This document shows, one piece after another, positions 1-12,150 of a stretch of DNA of 64,000 bases; position 1 is the first letter of the stretch; each line of letters begins with the position of its first letter. The DNA lies in the NCBI RefSeq assembly GCF_950295315.1, contig NW_026647188.1, positions 1,488,001 to 1,552,000 on the forward strand. Direction: 5' to 3'. A program made the translations under genes and the position numbers. The notes below the pieces were generated by a model. It searched no databases. It saw only the letters and a list, made by a program, of their open reading frames with translations, and was not told the DNA's origin. This stretch comes from Erinaceus europaeus. Taxonomy: Eukaryota > Chordata > Mammalia > Eulipotyphla > Erinaceidae.

Positions 1-1809
1 AGTTCCCGATTCAATACCATGCCTCACTATCATCCAAACACTGCCAATGGGGGAAGGTGGGGCACCCCTCAGAATTCAGGTGCAGGAGCCTGTCCGGTCA
101 CGTTTGGGTGCCAACTCAGCCTCCAGACTCTCAGTCCACTGCTCAGGGCAGCAGATTACAAGTCCAGAATGAACACAGAAAGAGCTGTGTTTCAACATAG
201 ATGGGAATGGTTTTTGACCAAACAATAGTGGATGAACCCGGCCCCTCACACCTACCCATTGGGTCCGGCTAAGGCAATTGCTCCTGTGGCCTCACAATCC
301 CTGATCACGGTGTCCTGGTGTCCCCACATCACACTCAGAGAGATTCACAGAAGTAAGCATGTATGAGTGTCCCATACAAAGTCGTTCTGCTTGCAGGAAG
401 CACAAACTCCCAGGGCCCTTGCTATGGACAGACAAAAGGAAGATGGATGCCTCCATTGGCTGAATTAGGAGCTTCCAGTGGAGATCACAGCCCCGCCCCT
501 CACCTGAGGGCCTGGCTGCTGCTAATAAAGGCAATTGGAAACACCTGTTACCACTTGGGGCCAGAGGACATGCTCAGGTATCCCTCCAGGAGCTAGCAGG
601 CTGGCAGGCCTACTGAACCCTGGAAAGCTGTGCTCCTAGTTGGGAGGGACTTTGGGACAGAGATGAGAATATTCCCTAGATACAAGAACGAACTTCAGGT
701 TTCAAAAGGATTTGAGACCCCAGGAGGCACTTGGAAAAGACATTTCACAGCCATCAAAACACCCTCTTTCTGAACCCTGGAAGCTTCCGTTTTGCGTGGA
801 AAATATGAACACTGGTGTGGCCATAAGTACCACAGATCCTTTACATTAGGCCCAGTAGAGGGAAAGCACAATGTGTGTGCCAGGTGGATAGAGTTTCACT
901 TCTCTTCACCTGGGGTCTCATGGAATAAGGACAAGGATGCAGTGCAGGAAATTGAGGATAGCTGCATTTAGTGTGAGTGTCAGCCACAGGGCCTTGGTAA
1001 TGGGAGTCAAGCACAGAGGGCCTGGACAGCTGCAGCTGGAGATGGACATATGCCTGTTACCTGCATGAGGACGCTGTCTACTCAGTTCCCCTCTGTACTA
1101 CCCCATATGCTGGACACTAATTAATCCAAAGGGCAAAGAAAGGAAAATTTCAACACCAGGATGTCCGAGTTCACGATGCATGCACTGACTTCCACGAAGG
1201 GTCCAGGGAAGCAGGCAAGCAGAGACAGTCAGAGAGATAGAATGACAGTGACTGAAAAGGACAGAAATTCTGGCCCTGTGTTGATCAGTGCCAGAGCACT
1301 GAAGACAAACCCTCCATGCCCATGTATAGTTCTTAAAATTGGCATTGTTATTTTATGTTGTGAGGAAAGGTTACTCTTAGAACATCTAGGTCTTAGCACA
1401 CTGTGAGAAGCAACATTTGGCCTGCAGCCCACTCTCCAAAACTGCCCTTGCCTCTCCAAATTGGAAGTAGTTTTAGTGATGCTCCAGCCAAGATGTAGGC
1501 TGGCGTATTTCATCTCCCTGGTCCTGCCTCAGCTTGTCCTGTGTGCAGGAACTGCACTATGTCTATTTTTTCTTTGATTTACAGTTTTGGGATAGGACTC
1601 GGTGGATAAAAAGAGGAAGAGGGAAATAGATGATTTGGCAGCTGTAGTTTGTGCTGAGAGAGATTTGTAGAGTGACAAGAGGTAAACGAATGGCTCTGTG
1701 AGATGTCTCTCATGACTATGGCACAGAAGGGCCAGGTGTATCCGCATTACTACCTGAATCCAGAGCTGTGCAGGTCTCTAGCTAAAATATATTTTCTGAC
1801 CTCTACATG

Positions 1810-1892
<83 letters not shown>

Positions 1893-2640
1893 AAGACACT
1901 CATGTAGTTATTTTCTACAATGGATGCGACATGACATTCAGACAATTGATTGCTAAAACCTGGAGAGAAACTGTGCATCAGGAAAAGAATTGTCCAAAGG
2001 CGTAAAATCTCCAAATCAATAGCTATATGCAGCTTCAAAGGGACCTAGCGAAAAAGACTCGAGAAGGAACTCATCCAGGATACTCTCCACATGGACAGGC
2101 ACCACAAGTTTCCTAGTCTGGCAACACACACAGGGCAGCTGCTAGTTCCCAGTGCAAGCCTCAGGGCAAAATCCTCTCCATCTTCAGTGTCTTTACATCT
2201 GAAAAGAAGAAAAGTGACCAAGGGCCAACGAGAGCTACAATGGTGTCTATATTGAGCTGTAAATCAGAATGTGCCAAGTGTTTTGCACAAAATCACCTGT
2301 GCCACAGTGACTCAGTTCTTCTCTCTGTCTCTCCCTCCCTCACACACACACACAAACACACACAAACACACATTCTCACAGTAACACACACGCACACATC
2401 CACAGAGGCACAGGCACAAATAGAGTTATATACATGCTCACTGGACAGCTTCTGCAAGGCAGGGCCCTGGGCTGAATCCTGCTTCGCACTTCCTCAAGCA
2501 CGCCCAGCCATTTAAGGCCAGCTCTGAATTCCCATAGTCGGGCTTCTCTCAATTCTTGGAAGCACGCCCAGCCTTTAAGACCAGCTCTTTGCTCCCATTT
2601 TCGGGCTTACTTCAGAAGGCCTGCAGACAGGGCACCAGCC
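1..2640 (-). repeat. Macrosatellite A, reverse-oriented unit A(-)1
   Basis: This stretch is the reverse complement of the A units found at 19.5-36.4 kb. Shared landmarks run in inverted order: the block near 195-245 matches 21645-21695, the GC-box/CCAAT block at 430-545 matches 21350-21440, and 2190-2260 matches 19797-19860. It contains a (TA)n/(GA)n microsatellite (1810-1892) and a (CA)n stretch (2341-2400). Near 2500-2640 the promoter-like end of the unit is duplicated and degraded. No coding potential is seen; the short open frames follow the repeat. The unit continues beyond the left edge of the window. Confidence 0.8.
1810..1892. repeat. Compound (TA)n(GA)n microsatellite
   Basis: A pure TA run (1810-1853) passes directly into a pure GA run (1854-1892). 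The same compound repeat occupies the equivalent place in the forward A units (25650-25720, 32030-32121, 34221-34321), read there as CT then TA. It is thus part of the ancestral A unit; only its length differs between copies. Confidence 0.95.
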
Positions 2641-4798
2641 ATGCTCTGATATGCCAGAGTTCTAGGTCACGCCCAGAACACCTGCCAGCAATATCATAGG
2701 CCAGTGTGCTAAGACACGCCCAGGAATGTCAAGGCCCCTAGACAGTGATTGACCATCAACCTTGAGCACAGCCCACACAGCCCTGAGCATGCTCATTGGG
2801 CAGCATCTGGCAGGCCCACCCACCAGCCACTACTGCTGGAAAGAGATGAGAATTAAAAAACCTCCTACACTGTGTTCATTGATGACAGGTTCAAACCTGT
2901 CTTGTAGAGATTGTAAGGCAGCAGCTCTCATGCCTACAGACCCCAGACAGCCTCAGCCTTCACCATATACTGTACTACCAGACCTGACAGTATTGTGTGT
3001 GTGGGTCTGTGTCTGTCTGTCTGCCTGTGTCTGTGTGTGTTCAGAGATCACCTATAGTAGTCTCAGAGCAGGGGTGGTAAGGTAGCCAGCCTCACCTGCA
3101 ACTTATGTTCAGAAAACCTAGCTATTCAGGGCAAGCTAGCTATCCAAGATTCTGGCTAAGCAAGAATACATATGCAAAGCGAATCTCATATCTGAATCTC
3201 CTGAGTTCCCTATTCAATCCCATGCATCACTATCTATCATCCAAACACTGCCAATGGGGTAAGCTGGGGAAACCCTCAGAATTCAGGGGCATGAGCCTGT
3301 CCAGTCACGTTTCGCTGCCTACTCACCCTCCAGGCTCTCAGTCCACTGCTAAGGGCAGCAGATTATAAGCACAGAAATTACACAGAAAGAGCTGTGTTTC
3401 AACATAGGTGGGCACTGTGTTCGACCAAACAATAGTGGATGAACCCGGTCCCTTACACCTACCCTTTGGGTCTGGCTAAGGCAATTGCTTTGGTGGCCTC
3501 ACATCCCTGATCATGGTATCCTGGTGTCCACACATCACACTCAGAAAGATTCCCAAAAGTAGGCATGTATGAGTGTCCCACACAAAGTCGCTCTGCTTGC
3601 AGGAAACACAAAATCCCTGGGTCCTTGCTAGAGACAAACAAAAGAAAGATGGATGCCTCCATTGGCTGAATTCAGAGATTCCAGTGGAGATCACAGCCCC
3701 GCCCCTCACCTGAGGGCCTGGCTGCTGCTAATAAAGGCTATTGGAAACACCTGTTACTACTTGGGCCCTGAGGACATATTCAGGAATCCCTCCAGGAAAT
3801 AGCAGGCTGGCAGACCTCCTGACCCAGGGATAGCTGTGCTCCTAGTTGGGAAGACCTTCTGGCCAGAGGTGAGAATATTACCTAGATACAAGAAAGAACT
3901 TCAGGTTTCAAAAGGATTAGAAGCCCCATGAGGAACTTGGAAAAGACATTTCACAGCCATCAAAACACACTCATTCTGAACCCTAAAAGCTTCCGTTTCA
4001 CGTGGAAAATATGGAAACTGGCTATAAGTACCACAGATCCATTACACTACGCCCAATAGAGGGAAAGCAGAATGTGTGTGCCAGGTGGATAGAGTTTCAC
4101 TTCTCTTGACCTGGGCTCTCATGAAATAAGGACAAGTGTGGTGCAGGCAATTGAGGAGGGCTGCATTTAGGCTGAGTGTCAGCCTCAGGGCCCTGGAGAA
4201 TGGGAGTCAAGCACAGAGGGCCTGGATAGCTGAAGCTTGAGATGGACATATGCCTGTTACCTGTAGCAGGATCGCTTTCTTCTCAGTTCCCCTATGTACT
4301 ACGTCATATCCATGAGACTAAATAATCCAAAGGGCAAAGAATGGAAATTTTCAACTCCAGGAAGACTGAGTCTACAATGCATGCACTGACTTCCAGTAAG
4401 GGCCCAGTGAGGAAGGCACGTAGAGTCAGTCAGAGAGACAGAATGACAGAGACAGAAAAGGACAGAAATTCTGGCCCTGTGTTGATCAGTGCCAGAGCAC
4501 TGAAGACAAACCCTCCATGCCCATGCATACTTCTTACAAGTGGCATTGCTATTTTATGTTTGTGAGGAAACATTAAACTTAGAACATCTAAGTCTTAGCC
4601 CATTCTGAGAAACAACACGGCCAGCAGCCCACTCTCCAAAACTGCCCTCGCCTCTCCAAATTGGAAGTATTCTTAGTGATGCTCCAGCCAAGATGCAGGC
4701 TGGAGTACCTCATGGCGTTGGTCCATCCTCACACTGTCCTGTGTGCAGGGAACTGCACTATGTCTATTTCTTCTTTGATTTACACTTTTGGGATAGGA
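2641..4798 (-). repeat. Macrosatellite A, reverse-oriented unit A(-)2 (truncated)
   Basis: A second inverted A copy in tandem with the first. Positions 3095-3250, 3395-3450 and 3700-3750 repeat 1-30, 195-245 and 490-540. The segment 2760-2870 matches 23817-23885 in reverse complement, a piece missing from the other forward units. The copy stops abruptly at about 4798, in the part of the unit that lies beside the microsatellite elsewhere, and family B starts there without any spacer. Confidence 0.8.
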
Positions 4799-4923
4799 CA
4801 CCTGCAGCAATTCTGCACCACTTGTAAAGTTTTCCCCTGGGAGGTGGGGACAAGGGTGTTGAAGCCCAGTCCTCCTGCATTGTAAGATGAGTGCTTAACT
4901 GGGTGTGGCACCATCTGGTACCC
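4799..4923 (-). mobile_element. Type II SINE (tRNA-derived), truncated by the A/B junction
   Basis: Reverse-strand fragment of the hedgehog-type SINE whose head reads 'caggtggtgc...cccagttaagc' on its own strand. Its 3' half, including the (AATAAA)n tail present at 8101-8300, is missing. The macrosatellite A/B breakpoint therefore lies inside the element. Confidence 0.75.
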
Positions 4924-5090
4924 TTGATGGGACAATGTTTTTAGCAAGGAATAGAAATTCTCATGGCAAGGTAATAAATAAATAAATAAATGAAGAAATA
5001 AATAAAAGTGCATTGACATTAACTCAGTGGAAACACACAGGGACATATACATCTCTGTGACCTGTATTACTTATTTATTGATTGATTGAT

Positions 5091-5440
5091 TGCCTCAAAG
5101 GGTTATTGCCACAGCTCAGTGCCTGCACCACGAATAATCCAAAGCTCCTGCACTCCACTTGTTCCCCTTTCGCTGCCCTTGTTGCTTGGTCACTGTGGTG
5201 GTTCTTGTTGCTGTTGTTGTTCTTACTGACACTTGCATCGGACAGAGAGAAAAGGAGAGAGCAGAGGAAATACAGAGTGGGAGAGAAACATAGAGCCCCT
5301 AAAGAACTGCTTCACCCCCTGTAAAGCGACTCCCCTGCAGGTGGGGGTCAGGGCGCCACACCCCAGACCGTTCCACCTGTCCCCTCTTTTCGTGAGCGCC
5401 ACAAGCCCTTAACCCTCTGACATACCACCAAACCTCCCTG
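5091..5440 (-). mobile_element. Type I SINE, long form
   Basis: On the reverse strand this reads as a degraded tRNA-like head, the body 'cacctgcaggggagtcgct', a CT-rich stretch, (CAA)n, 'caagcaacaagggcagcgaa', then the extra 3' block ending 'gcaataacccttt'. Both the head and the 3' block are familiar from hedgehog SINEs. It is resident in every B unit and heavily mutated, so it is old. Confidence 0.7.
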
Positions 5441-6550
5441 CATTTACTTTTGAAGGCAAGATGACCTGCCTCGTTTTGAATCCTCATTATCCTGAGGATC
5501 AGTCCTGGAGACAGTGTCATGACACGACACACAGAGATCTCTTGTATCAGAGAGAACCTGGAACAGCAGCTGGGGCTCTAGTGCCAGGGCAGGAGCAACT
5601 CCCCATCCACCGTCCATAGAGTCCACATGCCTATATTTTGGTCCTTTTCCCTCCAAAAAAGGTTTTTCCCTTTTTTCACTGAGAAGCAGGCAGCAGACAG
5701 GTTATCCAAGCAGGGGAAAAAATAAATAAGAAGCTCTTTTTTTTTTAACTGTAGCTAATGACCATCTTCTGAAAAGTACAGGTTTTGAACCTGAAAACTC
5801 TGTCTGTCTGTCTCCTAGTTCACAGAAAGAGCCACTAGCCCAGCCAGACCTCATGCTCAGATGGGGTGTTTTTGCCAGTCAAAGGTCTGCACAGCGCACT
5901 TGGGATTGGGCGGCCTGAGACCCAAATGTTACATTGTAGATGGAATGTTTGCAGTTCTTGCTCCCCAGGACATTGGACTGTCTCAACTCCCTCCCCTACA
6001 GCATGAAAAAAAGACTCTTGACAACCTTGGAGCAACTGGAGTGGGGGCAAGGGGAGCTGGTTGCATGTTTGAGCTGCTCAAGACCATGTGTCTGTGGGGG
6101 GCCCTGGCAGAGGCTGTAAGGGGGATAGGGCGCAGAAGGAGACTGTTTGAGAGGCAGGATTCATGCACGGGAGCTTGTGAGTGTGTGCAGGACTGTGTGT
6201 GTGTGGTGGCAGAGGGTTAGGGCAGTTCCCCATGCTGGATGGTGAGATAGTAGCTGGGCTGGCCCTGGGCCCCCAGGGCTGAAGGGCAGAAGCAGGGTGG
6301 CAGTAAAGTAGCGCAGGGAGGCACACAGTAGATGTTAGTTGGGGAGTTGGGGGACAGAGGGCAAGGGGAAAGGGGGCATCCTTGAGGAGGGGTCTGGACT
6401 AGAGAGTGGGGGGAGCTGGAGGAATGGAAGGTCCCAGGAATCAGGGACTGACAGGAACAGATTCTTGCACCCACCCACTGGATAGAAGCTGCAGCAACCA
6501 GATCACCAGCCCTGTCTTACCTAGGCCAAGGGCCCTGAGTGAGTCCCTCT

Positions 6551-6650
6551 GAGGATGAGGAAGAGGAGGAGGAGGTGGAGGAGGAGGAGTAGGAGGAGGA
6601 TTAGGAGGAAGAGAAGGAGGAAGAAGAGGAGGACGAGGAGGGGCAGGAGG
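6551..6650. repeat. GGA polypurine tract (B1)
   Basis: Almost uninterrupted purine strand of GGA/GAA triplets. The opposite strand would encode proline runs in one frame, which explains the proline-rich open frames here. Equivalent tracts: 9911-9990, 13271-13375, 16641-16740, and as CCT on the + strand at 57403-57508, 60807-60892 and 63726-63855. Confidence 0.95.
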
Positions 6651-7718
6651 GCAGCTGTCAGTAGGCAACAGGATTAATAGAGGCCTCTATTTCGGAAGCT
6701 TGTGTCCACACAGGCACCCACCAACCCTCAGGGGCAGCTCAGGGCACCCAGGGTCCTCCTGTGGCTATCTCTGGGGTGGGGACTGTCAGTAAGTCAGCAT
6801 GACTGCGTGTCAGTGCACATGGTGGGACAGGGGCCTGGCGGAACTTGGTCCCCAGCCCTGGGCTGTCAGATACCAGCCCAGTGCCCAGACACACACCAAT
6901 CTGCACATAGGCCCGTGGCCCGGCTGACCTGCACCTGCTTTGGCCTGGGGCTCTGGCTCTGGTGGCTGGCCACCACCCCTCAGGTCAAGTTCAGGGTGGG
7001 GGTCATGGCTGCTGGTCATCTGGATGTGCGGGGTCCCCGTGGCCTAGCAACCACAGGAGCCCTCTGTGATGTCCTAGCCCCTGGCAATCTGTGATGGCCA
7101 CATTGCCACTGGGCATACAACTGCCCTGCTACTAGTTCAGACAACAGCTCCCAGATACCTGGGCCTTGGCACAGAGGGATGGAAGGATGGGAAGTCAGTG
7201 CTGACCGACGAGGGACCTCAGGGATGGCAGTCAAGAGAAGACAGGTGGAGGTGCGCCCAGGATCCAGGGAGCCCTGGCCAGAGCTGCCTGCATGCCTGCC
7301 TGCCTTCCTGGAGGTCTGTATGCTGCCTTTGTCCAGGTAGGTTTCTCAGGTCCCCTCCACTCCTGTCCTCTCCTGTCCTCACCATCGTCTCCCCTCTCCT
7401 CTCTCCTGCACTTTGCTTCTCTCCTTTGTCTGTACTCTCTTCTGGGTGCCCTGCTCAACAAATCCAGCACTTGTGATGGTTCTCCAGGGACAGCTGTTCG
7501 CAACCCCTTCTACACCCTGCCTGCCCCTGACGTGACCCAGCTCACAGGGTCTCCGGCTCACCCCACCCACACCAATACCCACACGCCCCACCACATTCCC
7601 TGGTTCAGCCCTTCTGCCCTATTCAGCCAAACTGGCCCCTTGAAACCTACCTGTACATCGTTGATTGTCTTCACCATTCAAGGAGAGATCTCCTTTAGTT
7701 CTTAGCTTGGTTGACTGG

Positions 7719-7800
7719 TGGATGGATGGAGGGATGGATGGATGGGTGGATGGATGGATGAATGGATGGATGGATAGATGGATGGTGGATTTATGGATGG
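7719..7800. repeat. (ATGG)n minisatellite (B1)
   Basis: Tetranucleotide array with interruptions. The same array lies at 11062-11145, 14453-14513 and 17817-17880, and as CCAT at 56262-56327, 59628-59708 and 63061-63152. Lengths vary between units. Apparent Trp/Met/Asp-rich peptides here come from the tetranucleotide. Confidence 0.95.
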
Positions 7801-8100
7801 ACAGGTCACTGGATCGGTTTTGTAGAGGCAGAGTAACATCTAGGGGTACTGGAGACTGCTGCTGTCAGATCCTTAGTCAATGTCAAATGTAAAACATTAA
7901 TTCATCAATAACAAAAATGAATAAGCACCTAAATAAATAAATAAATAAATAAATAAACTGGGTTAAAAAATACATGGCGTCTTTGCCTTTCTGCATATGG
8001 AATGCTGTGAGGATCTTAACAAGGAAAGCATTGTCCTGAGTAGCCCATTTGAAGTAGTGGAATATTTCCTTTTCCTTTTTCTTTTTTTACTTTCTATTTT

Positions 8101-8300
8101 CTTGATTATTCACTGGAATAAATAGACAGGAATTGATAGGCAATGGAGGGAGGGTTAGTTTGAGACACAGAGAGAGACACCTGCATCACATCTGCACCAC
8201 TTGTAAGATTTCCCCTGGCAGGTGGGGAACAGGGTGTTGAAGCCCAATCCTCCTGCATTGTAACATTAGTGCTTAACTGGGTGTCCACCACCTGGTACCC
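8101..8300 (-). mobile_element. Type II SINE (tRNA-derived)
   Basis: About 200 bp on the reverse strand: a tRNA-like head, a 'ccccacctgcc' body, a CT-rich segment with 'tctctctgtgtctcaaact', and a tail around 'ttccaataaataatcaag'. It is a fixed resident of every B unit, so it inserted before the tandem amplification. Confidence 0.75.
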
Positions 8301-11300
8301 TTGATGGGACACTTTTTTTTAGCAATGAAAAGAAATTCTCGTGGCAAGGTAATAAATAAATGAAGAAGTAAATATAAGGGCATTTACATTAACTCAGTGG
8401 AAACACACAGGGACGTATACGTCTCTGTTACCTGTATTACTTCTTCATTTATGGACTGATTGCCTCTAGGGCTTATTGCCACAGCTCATTGCCTGCGCCA
8501 CGAATAATACGCAACTCCTGCACTCCATTGGTTCCCCTTTCACTGCCCTTGTTGCTTGGTCTCTGTGGTGGTTATTGTTGTTGTTGTTGTGTTATTACTG
8601 ACAGTGCATCTGACAGACATAAAAGGAGAGAGCAGAGGAAATACAGAGTGTAAGAGTAACATAGAGCTCCTAAAGACCTGCTTCACCCCCAGTAAAGCGA
8701 TTCTCCTGCAGGTGGCGGTCTGGGGGCCAGACCCCGGATCCTTCCACCTGACCCCTCTTTTCGTGAGCGCCACAAGCCCTTAACCCTCTGACATACCGCC
8801 AAAAATCCCTGGATTTACTTTTGAAGGCAATATGACCTGCCTCGTTTTGAATCCTCATTATCCTGAGGGTCAGTCCTGGAGACAGTGTCATGACACGACA
8901 CACGGAGATCTGTGGTATCAGAGAGCACCTGGAACAGCAGCTGGGGCTCTAGTGCTAGTACAGGAGCAACTCCCCATCCACCGTCCACGGAGTCCACCTG
9001 CCTGCATTTTGGTTCTTTTCCGTCCAAAAAAGATTTTTCCCTTTTTTCACTGAGAAACAGGCAGCAGACTGGTTACCCAGGCAGGGGGAAAAAAAAATAA
9101 AAAGCCTTTTTTTTTAACCTAAGTGAATGACCATCTTCTGGGAAGTACAGGTTTTGAACCTGAAAACTCTGTCTGTCTGTCTCCTAGTCCACAGAAAGAG
9201 CCAATAGCCCAGCCAGATCTCATGCTCAGATGGGGTGTTTTTGGCAGTCAAAGGTCTGAACAGCACACTAGGGATTGGGCGGCCTGAGACACAAATGTTA
9301 CATTGTACATGGACTGTTTGCAGTTCTTTCTCCCCAGGACATTGGACTATCTCAACTCCCTCCCCTACAGAATGAAAAAAAGACTCTTGAAAATCTTGGA
9401 GCAAATGGAGTGGGGGTGAGGGGAGCTGTTTGCATGTCTGCACTGGTCATGTGGGGGGCCGTGGCAGAGGCTGTAAGGTGGCTAGGGGGCAGAAGGAGAC
9501 TGTTTAAGAGGCAGGCTGCAGGCAGGGGAGCCCATGAGTGTGTTCAGGGATGTGTTTGTGGGTGTGATGGCAGGGGGTTAGGGCAGGTCCTCCTGCTGGA
9601 TGGTGAGATGGCAGCTGGGCTGGCCCGGGCCCTCAGGGCTGAAGGGCAGAAGCAGGGTGGCAGTAAAGTAGCACAGGGAGGCTCACAGTAGATGTTATTT
9701 GGGCAGCTGGGGGACAGAGGTCAAGGGGAAATGGGGCATCCTTGAGGAGCTGTCTGGACTAAAGAGTGGGGGGAGCTGGAGGCATGGAAGGTCCCAGGAA
9801 TCAGGGACTGACAGGAACAGATTCCTGCACCCAACCACAGGATAGAAGCTGCAGCAGCCAGAGCACCAGCCCTGGCTAGCCTAGGCCAAGGGCCCTGAGT
9901 GAGTCCATCTGAGGATGAGGAATTGGAGGAGGAGTTGGAATAGGAGGAGTAGAAGGAAGAGGAGGAGGAGGAGGAGGAGGGGTAGGTGGGCAGCTGACAG
10001 TAGGCAAGGGATTAATTGAGGCCTCCATTATGGAGGCATGTGTCCATGCAGGCACCCACCAAACCTCAGGGAAGCTCAGGGCACCCAAGGACCTGGTGTG
10101 GGTATCTCTGGGGCGGGACCTGTCAGACAGTCAGCAAGACTCTGTGTCAGTGCACATGGTGGGACAGGGGCCTGGCCGAACTTGGTCCCCAGCCCTGGGC
10201 CATCAAATGCCAGCCCCTTGCCCAGACAAACACCAATCTACCTATAGCCCCTTGGCTGGGCCGACCTCTACCTGCTTTGGCCTGGGGCTCTGGCTCTGGT
10301 GGCTGGCCAATACCGTCAGGTCAAGTTCAGGGTGGGGGTCATGGCTGCTGGTCAACTGGATGTGCGGTGTCCCCGTGGGCTAGCAACTACAGGAGCACTC
10401 TGTGATGTCCTAGCCCCTGTCATTCTGTGCTGTCCAGACTGGCACTGGGCAGCCCAACTGCCCTGCCACTAGTTCAGCCAGCAGCGCCAGACGCCTGGGA
10501 CCTAGCACAGAGGGACGGAAGGATGGGAAGACAGTGCTGACCGACGAGGGACCTCAGGACCTCTGGCAGCCAAGAGAAGACAGGTGGAGGTGTGGCCGGG
10601 ATCCAGGGAGCCCAGGCCAGAGCTGCCTGCATGCCTGCCTGCCTTCCCCGATGTCTGTACGCTGCCTTTGTCCATATAGGTTTCTCAGGTCCCCTCCACT
10701 CCTGTCCTGTCCTGTCCTCTCCTGTCCTCACCATCCACTCCCCTCTCCTCTCCTCCTCACTTTGCTTCTCTCCTTTGTCTGTCCTCTCTTCTGGGTGCCC
10801 TGCTCACCAGCTCCAGCACTTGTGATGGTTCTCCAGTGACAGCAGTTCACAGCCCCTTCCACCCCCTCCCATCCCCTGACGTGACCCAGCTCACAGGTTC
10901 TCTGTCTCACCCCACCCACACACACACACCCCAACACATTCTCTGGTTCAGCCCCTCTGCCCTATTCAGCCGAACTGGCCCCTTTGCAACCTACCTATGC
11001 ATCATTGTTTGTCTTCACCATTCAGGAAGAGATCTCCTTTTGTACTTAGCTTGGTTGACTGGTGGATGGATGAATGGATGGATGGATGGATGGATGGATG
11101 GATGGATAGCTGGATGGATAGCTGGATGGGTGGATGGATGGACAGGTCAATGGATTGGGTTTGTAGAGGCAGAGTACCATTTAGAGGTACTTGAGACCTT
11201 TGGTTTCAGAGCCATAGTCTATGTCAAATGGAAAATATGAATTCATCAATAACAAAAATGAATAACCACCTAAATAAATAAATAAATATAAAAACTGGGT

Positions 11301-11514
11301 TAAAAAATACATTGCGTCTGTGCCTTTCTGCATATGGTATGCTGTGAGGATCTTAACAAGGAAAGCATTGTCCTGAGTAGCCCCTTTGAAGTAGTGGAAT
11401 ATTTCATTTTCCTTTTTCTTTTTTGGCTTTCCATTTTCTTGATTATTTATTGGAATAAAAAGACAGGAATTGAGAGGGAAGGGAGGGATAGAGAGTTTGA
11501 GACACAGAGAGAGA
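8178..11514 (+). repeat. Family B tandem unit B2
   Basis: Full unit with the same internal order as B1. The GGA tract is at 9911-9990 and the (ATGG)n array at 11062-11145. It is about as diverged from B1 as from B3, with many scattered substitutions and small indels, for example a longer (ATGG)n array than B3. No gene is recognised. Confidence 0.9.
8461..8811 (-). mobile_element. Type I SINE, long form
   Basis: Resident SINE of unit B2, same structure as in B1. Confidence 0.7.
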
Positions 11515-11639
11515 CACTTGCAGCACTTCTGCACCACTTGTAAAGATTTTCCCCGGCACGTGGGGACCAGGGTCTTGAAGCCCAGTCCTCCTGCATTGTA
11601 ACATGAGTGCTTAACTGGGTGTGGTACCACCTGGTACCC
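11438..11639 (-). mobile_element. Type II SINE (tRNA-derived)
   Basis: Same resident SINE at the B2/B3 boundary, reverse strand, full length. Confidence 0.75.
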
Positions 11640-11801
11640 TGATGGGACACTGTTTTTAGCAAGTAATAGAAATTCTCGTGGCAAGGTAATAAATAAATTA
11701 ATGAAGAAATAAATAAAAGTGCATTGACATTAACTCAGTGGAATCACACAGGGACATATACATCTCTGTTACATGTATTACTTATTCATTGATTGATTGA
11801 T

Positions 11802-12150
11802 TGCCTCAAGGGGTTATTGCCACAGCTCAGTGCCTGTGCCAGGAATAATCCACAGCTCCTGCTCTCCATTTGTTTCCCTTTCGCTGCCCTTGTTGCTTGG
11901 TCACTGTGGTGGTTATTGTTGCAGTTGTTGTTCTTACTGACACTTGCTTCGGACAGAGAGAAAAGGAGAGAGCAGGGGAAATACAGAGTGGGAGAGAAAG
12001 ATAGAGCCCCTAAAGACCTGCTTCACCCCTGTAAAGTGACTCCCCTGCAGGTGTGGGTCTGGGCGCCACACCCCAGACCGTTCCACCTGTCCCCTCTTTT
12101 CGTGAGCGCCACAAGCCCTTAACCCTCTGACATACCGCCAAACCTCCCTG
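11802..12150 (-). mobile_element. Type I SINE, long form
   Basis: Resident SINE of unit B3; almost identical to the B4 copy. Confidence 0.7.

Larger units (their letters stand above)
4799..8177 (+). repeat. Family B tandem unit B1
   Basis: First of four full tandem units of about 3.37 kb. Order inside the unit: end of a reverse-strand type II SINE; AATAAA-rich AT segment; reverse-strand type I SINE; T-rich stretch; a GC-rich segment with the GGA polypurine tract (6551-6650); about 900 bp of GC-rich sequence of unknown origin; a CT-rich stretch; an (ATGG)n minisatellite (7719-7800); and an AT-rich end. B1 is clearly diverged from B2 to B4. No conserved protein reading frame is seen across units. 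Unit length comes from recurrence of the same boundary at 4799, 8178, 11515, 14886 and 18253. Confidence 0.9.

Noticed and set aside
7325..7345. Consensus-like splice donor 'ccaggtaggtttctc' kept in several B units
   Set aside because: A single donor motif without a matching acceptor, exon or transcript evidence; conserved along with the rest of the repeat.
10997..11240. Trp/Met/Asp repeat peptides near the end of B units
   Set aside because: Direct translation of the (ATGG)n minisatellite.
11793..12122. 109-residue open frame conserved in B3, B4 and B5
   Set aside because: It lies across a reverse-strand SINE. Conservation reflects the near-identity of the DNA units, not selection on a protein.
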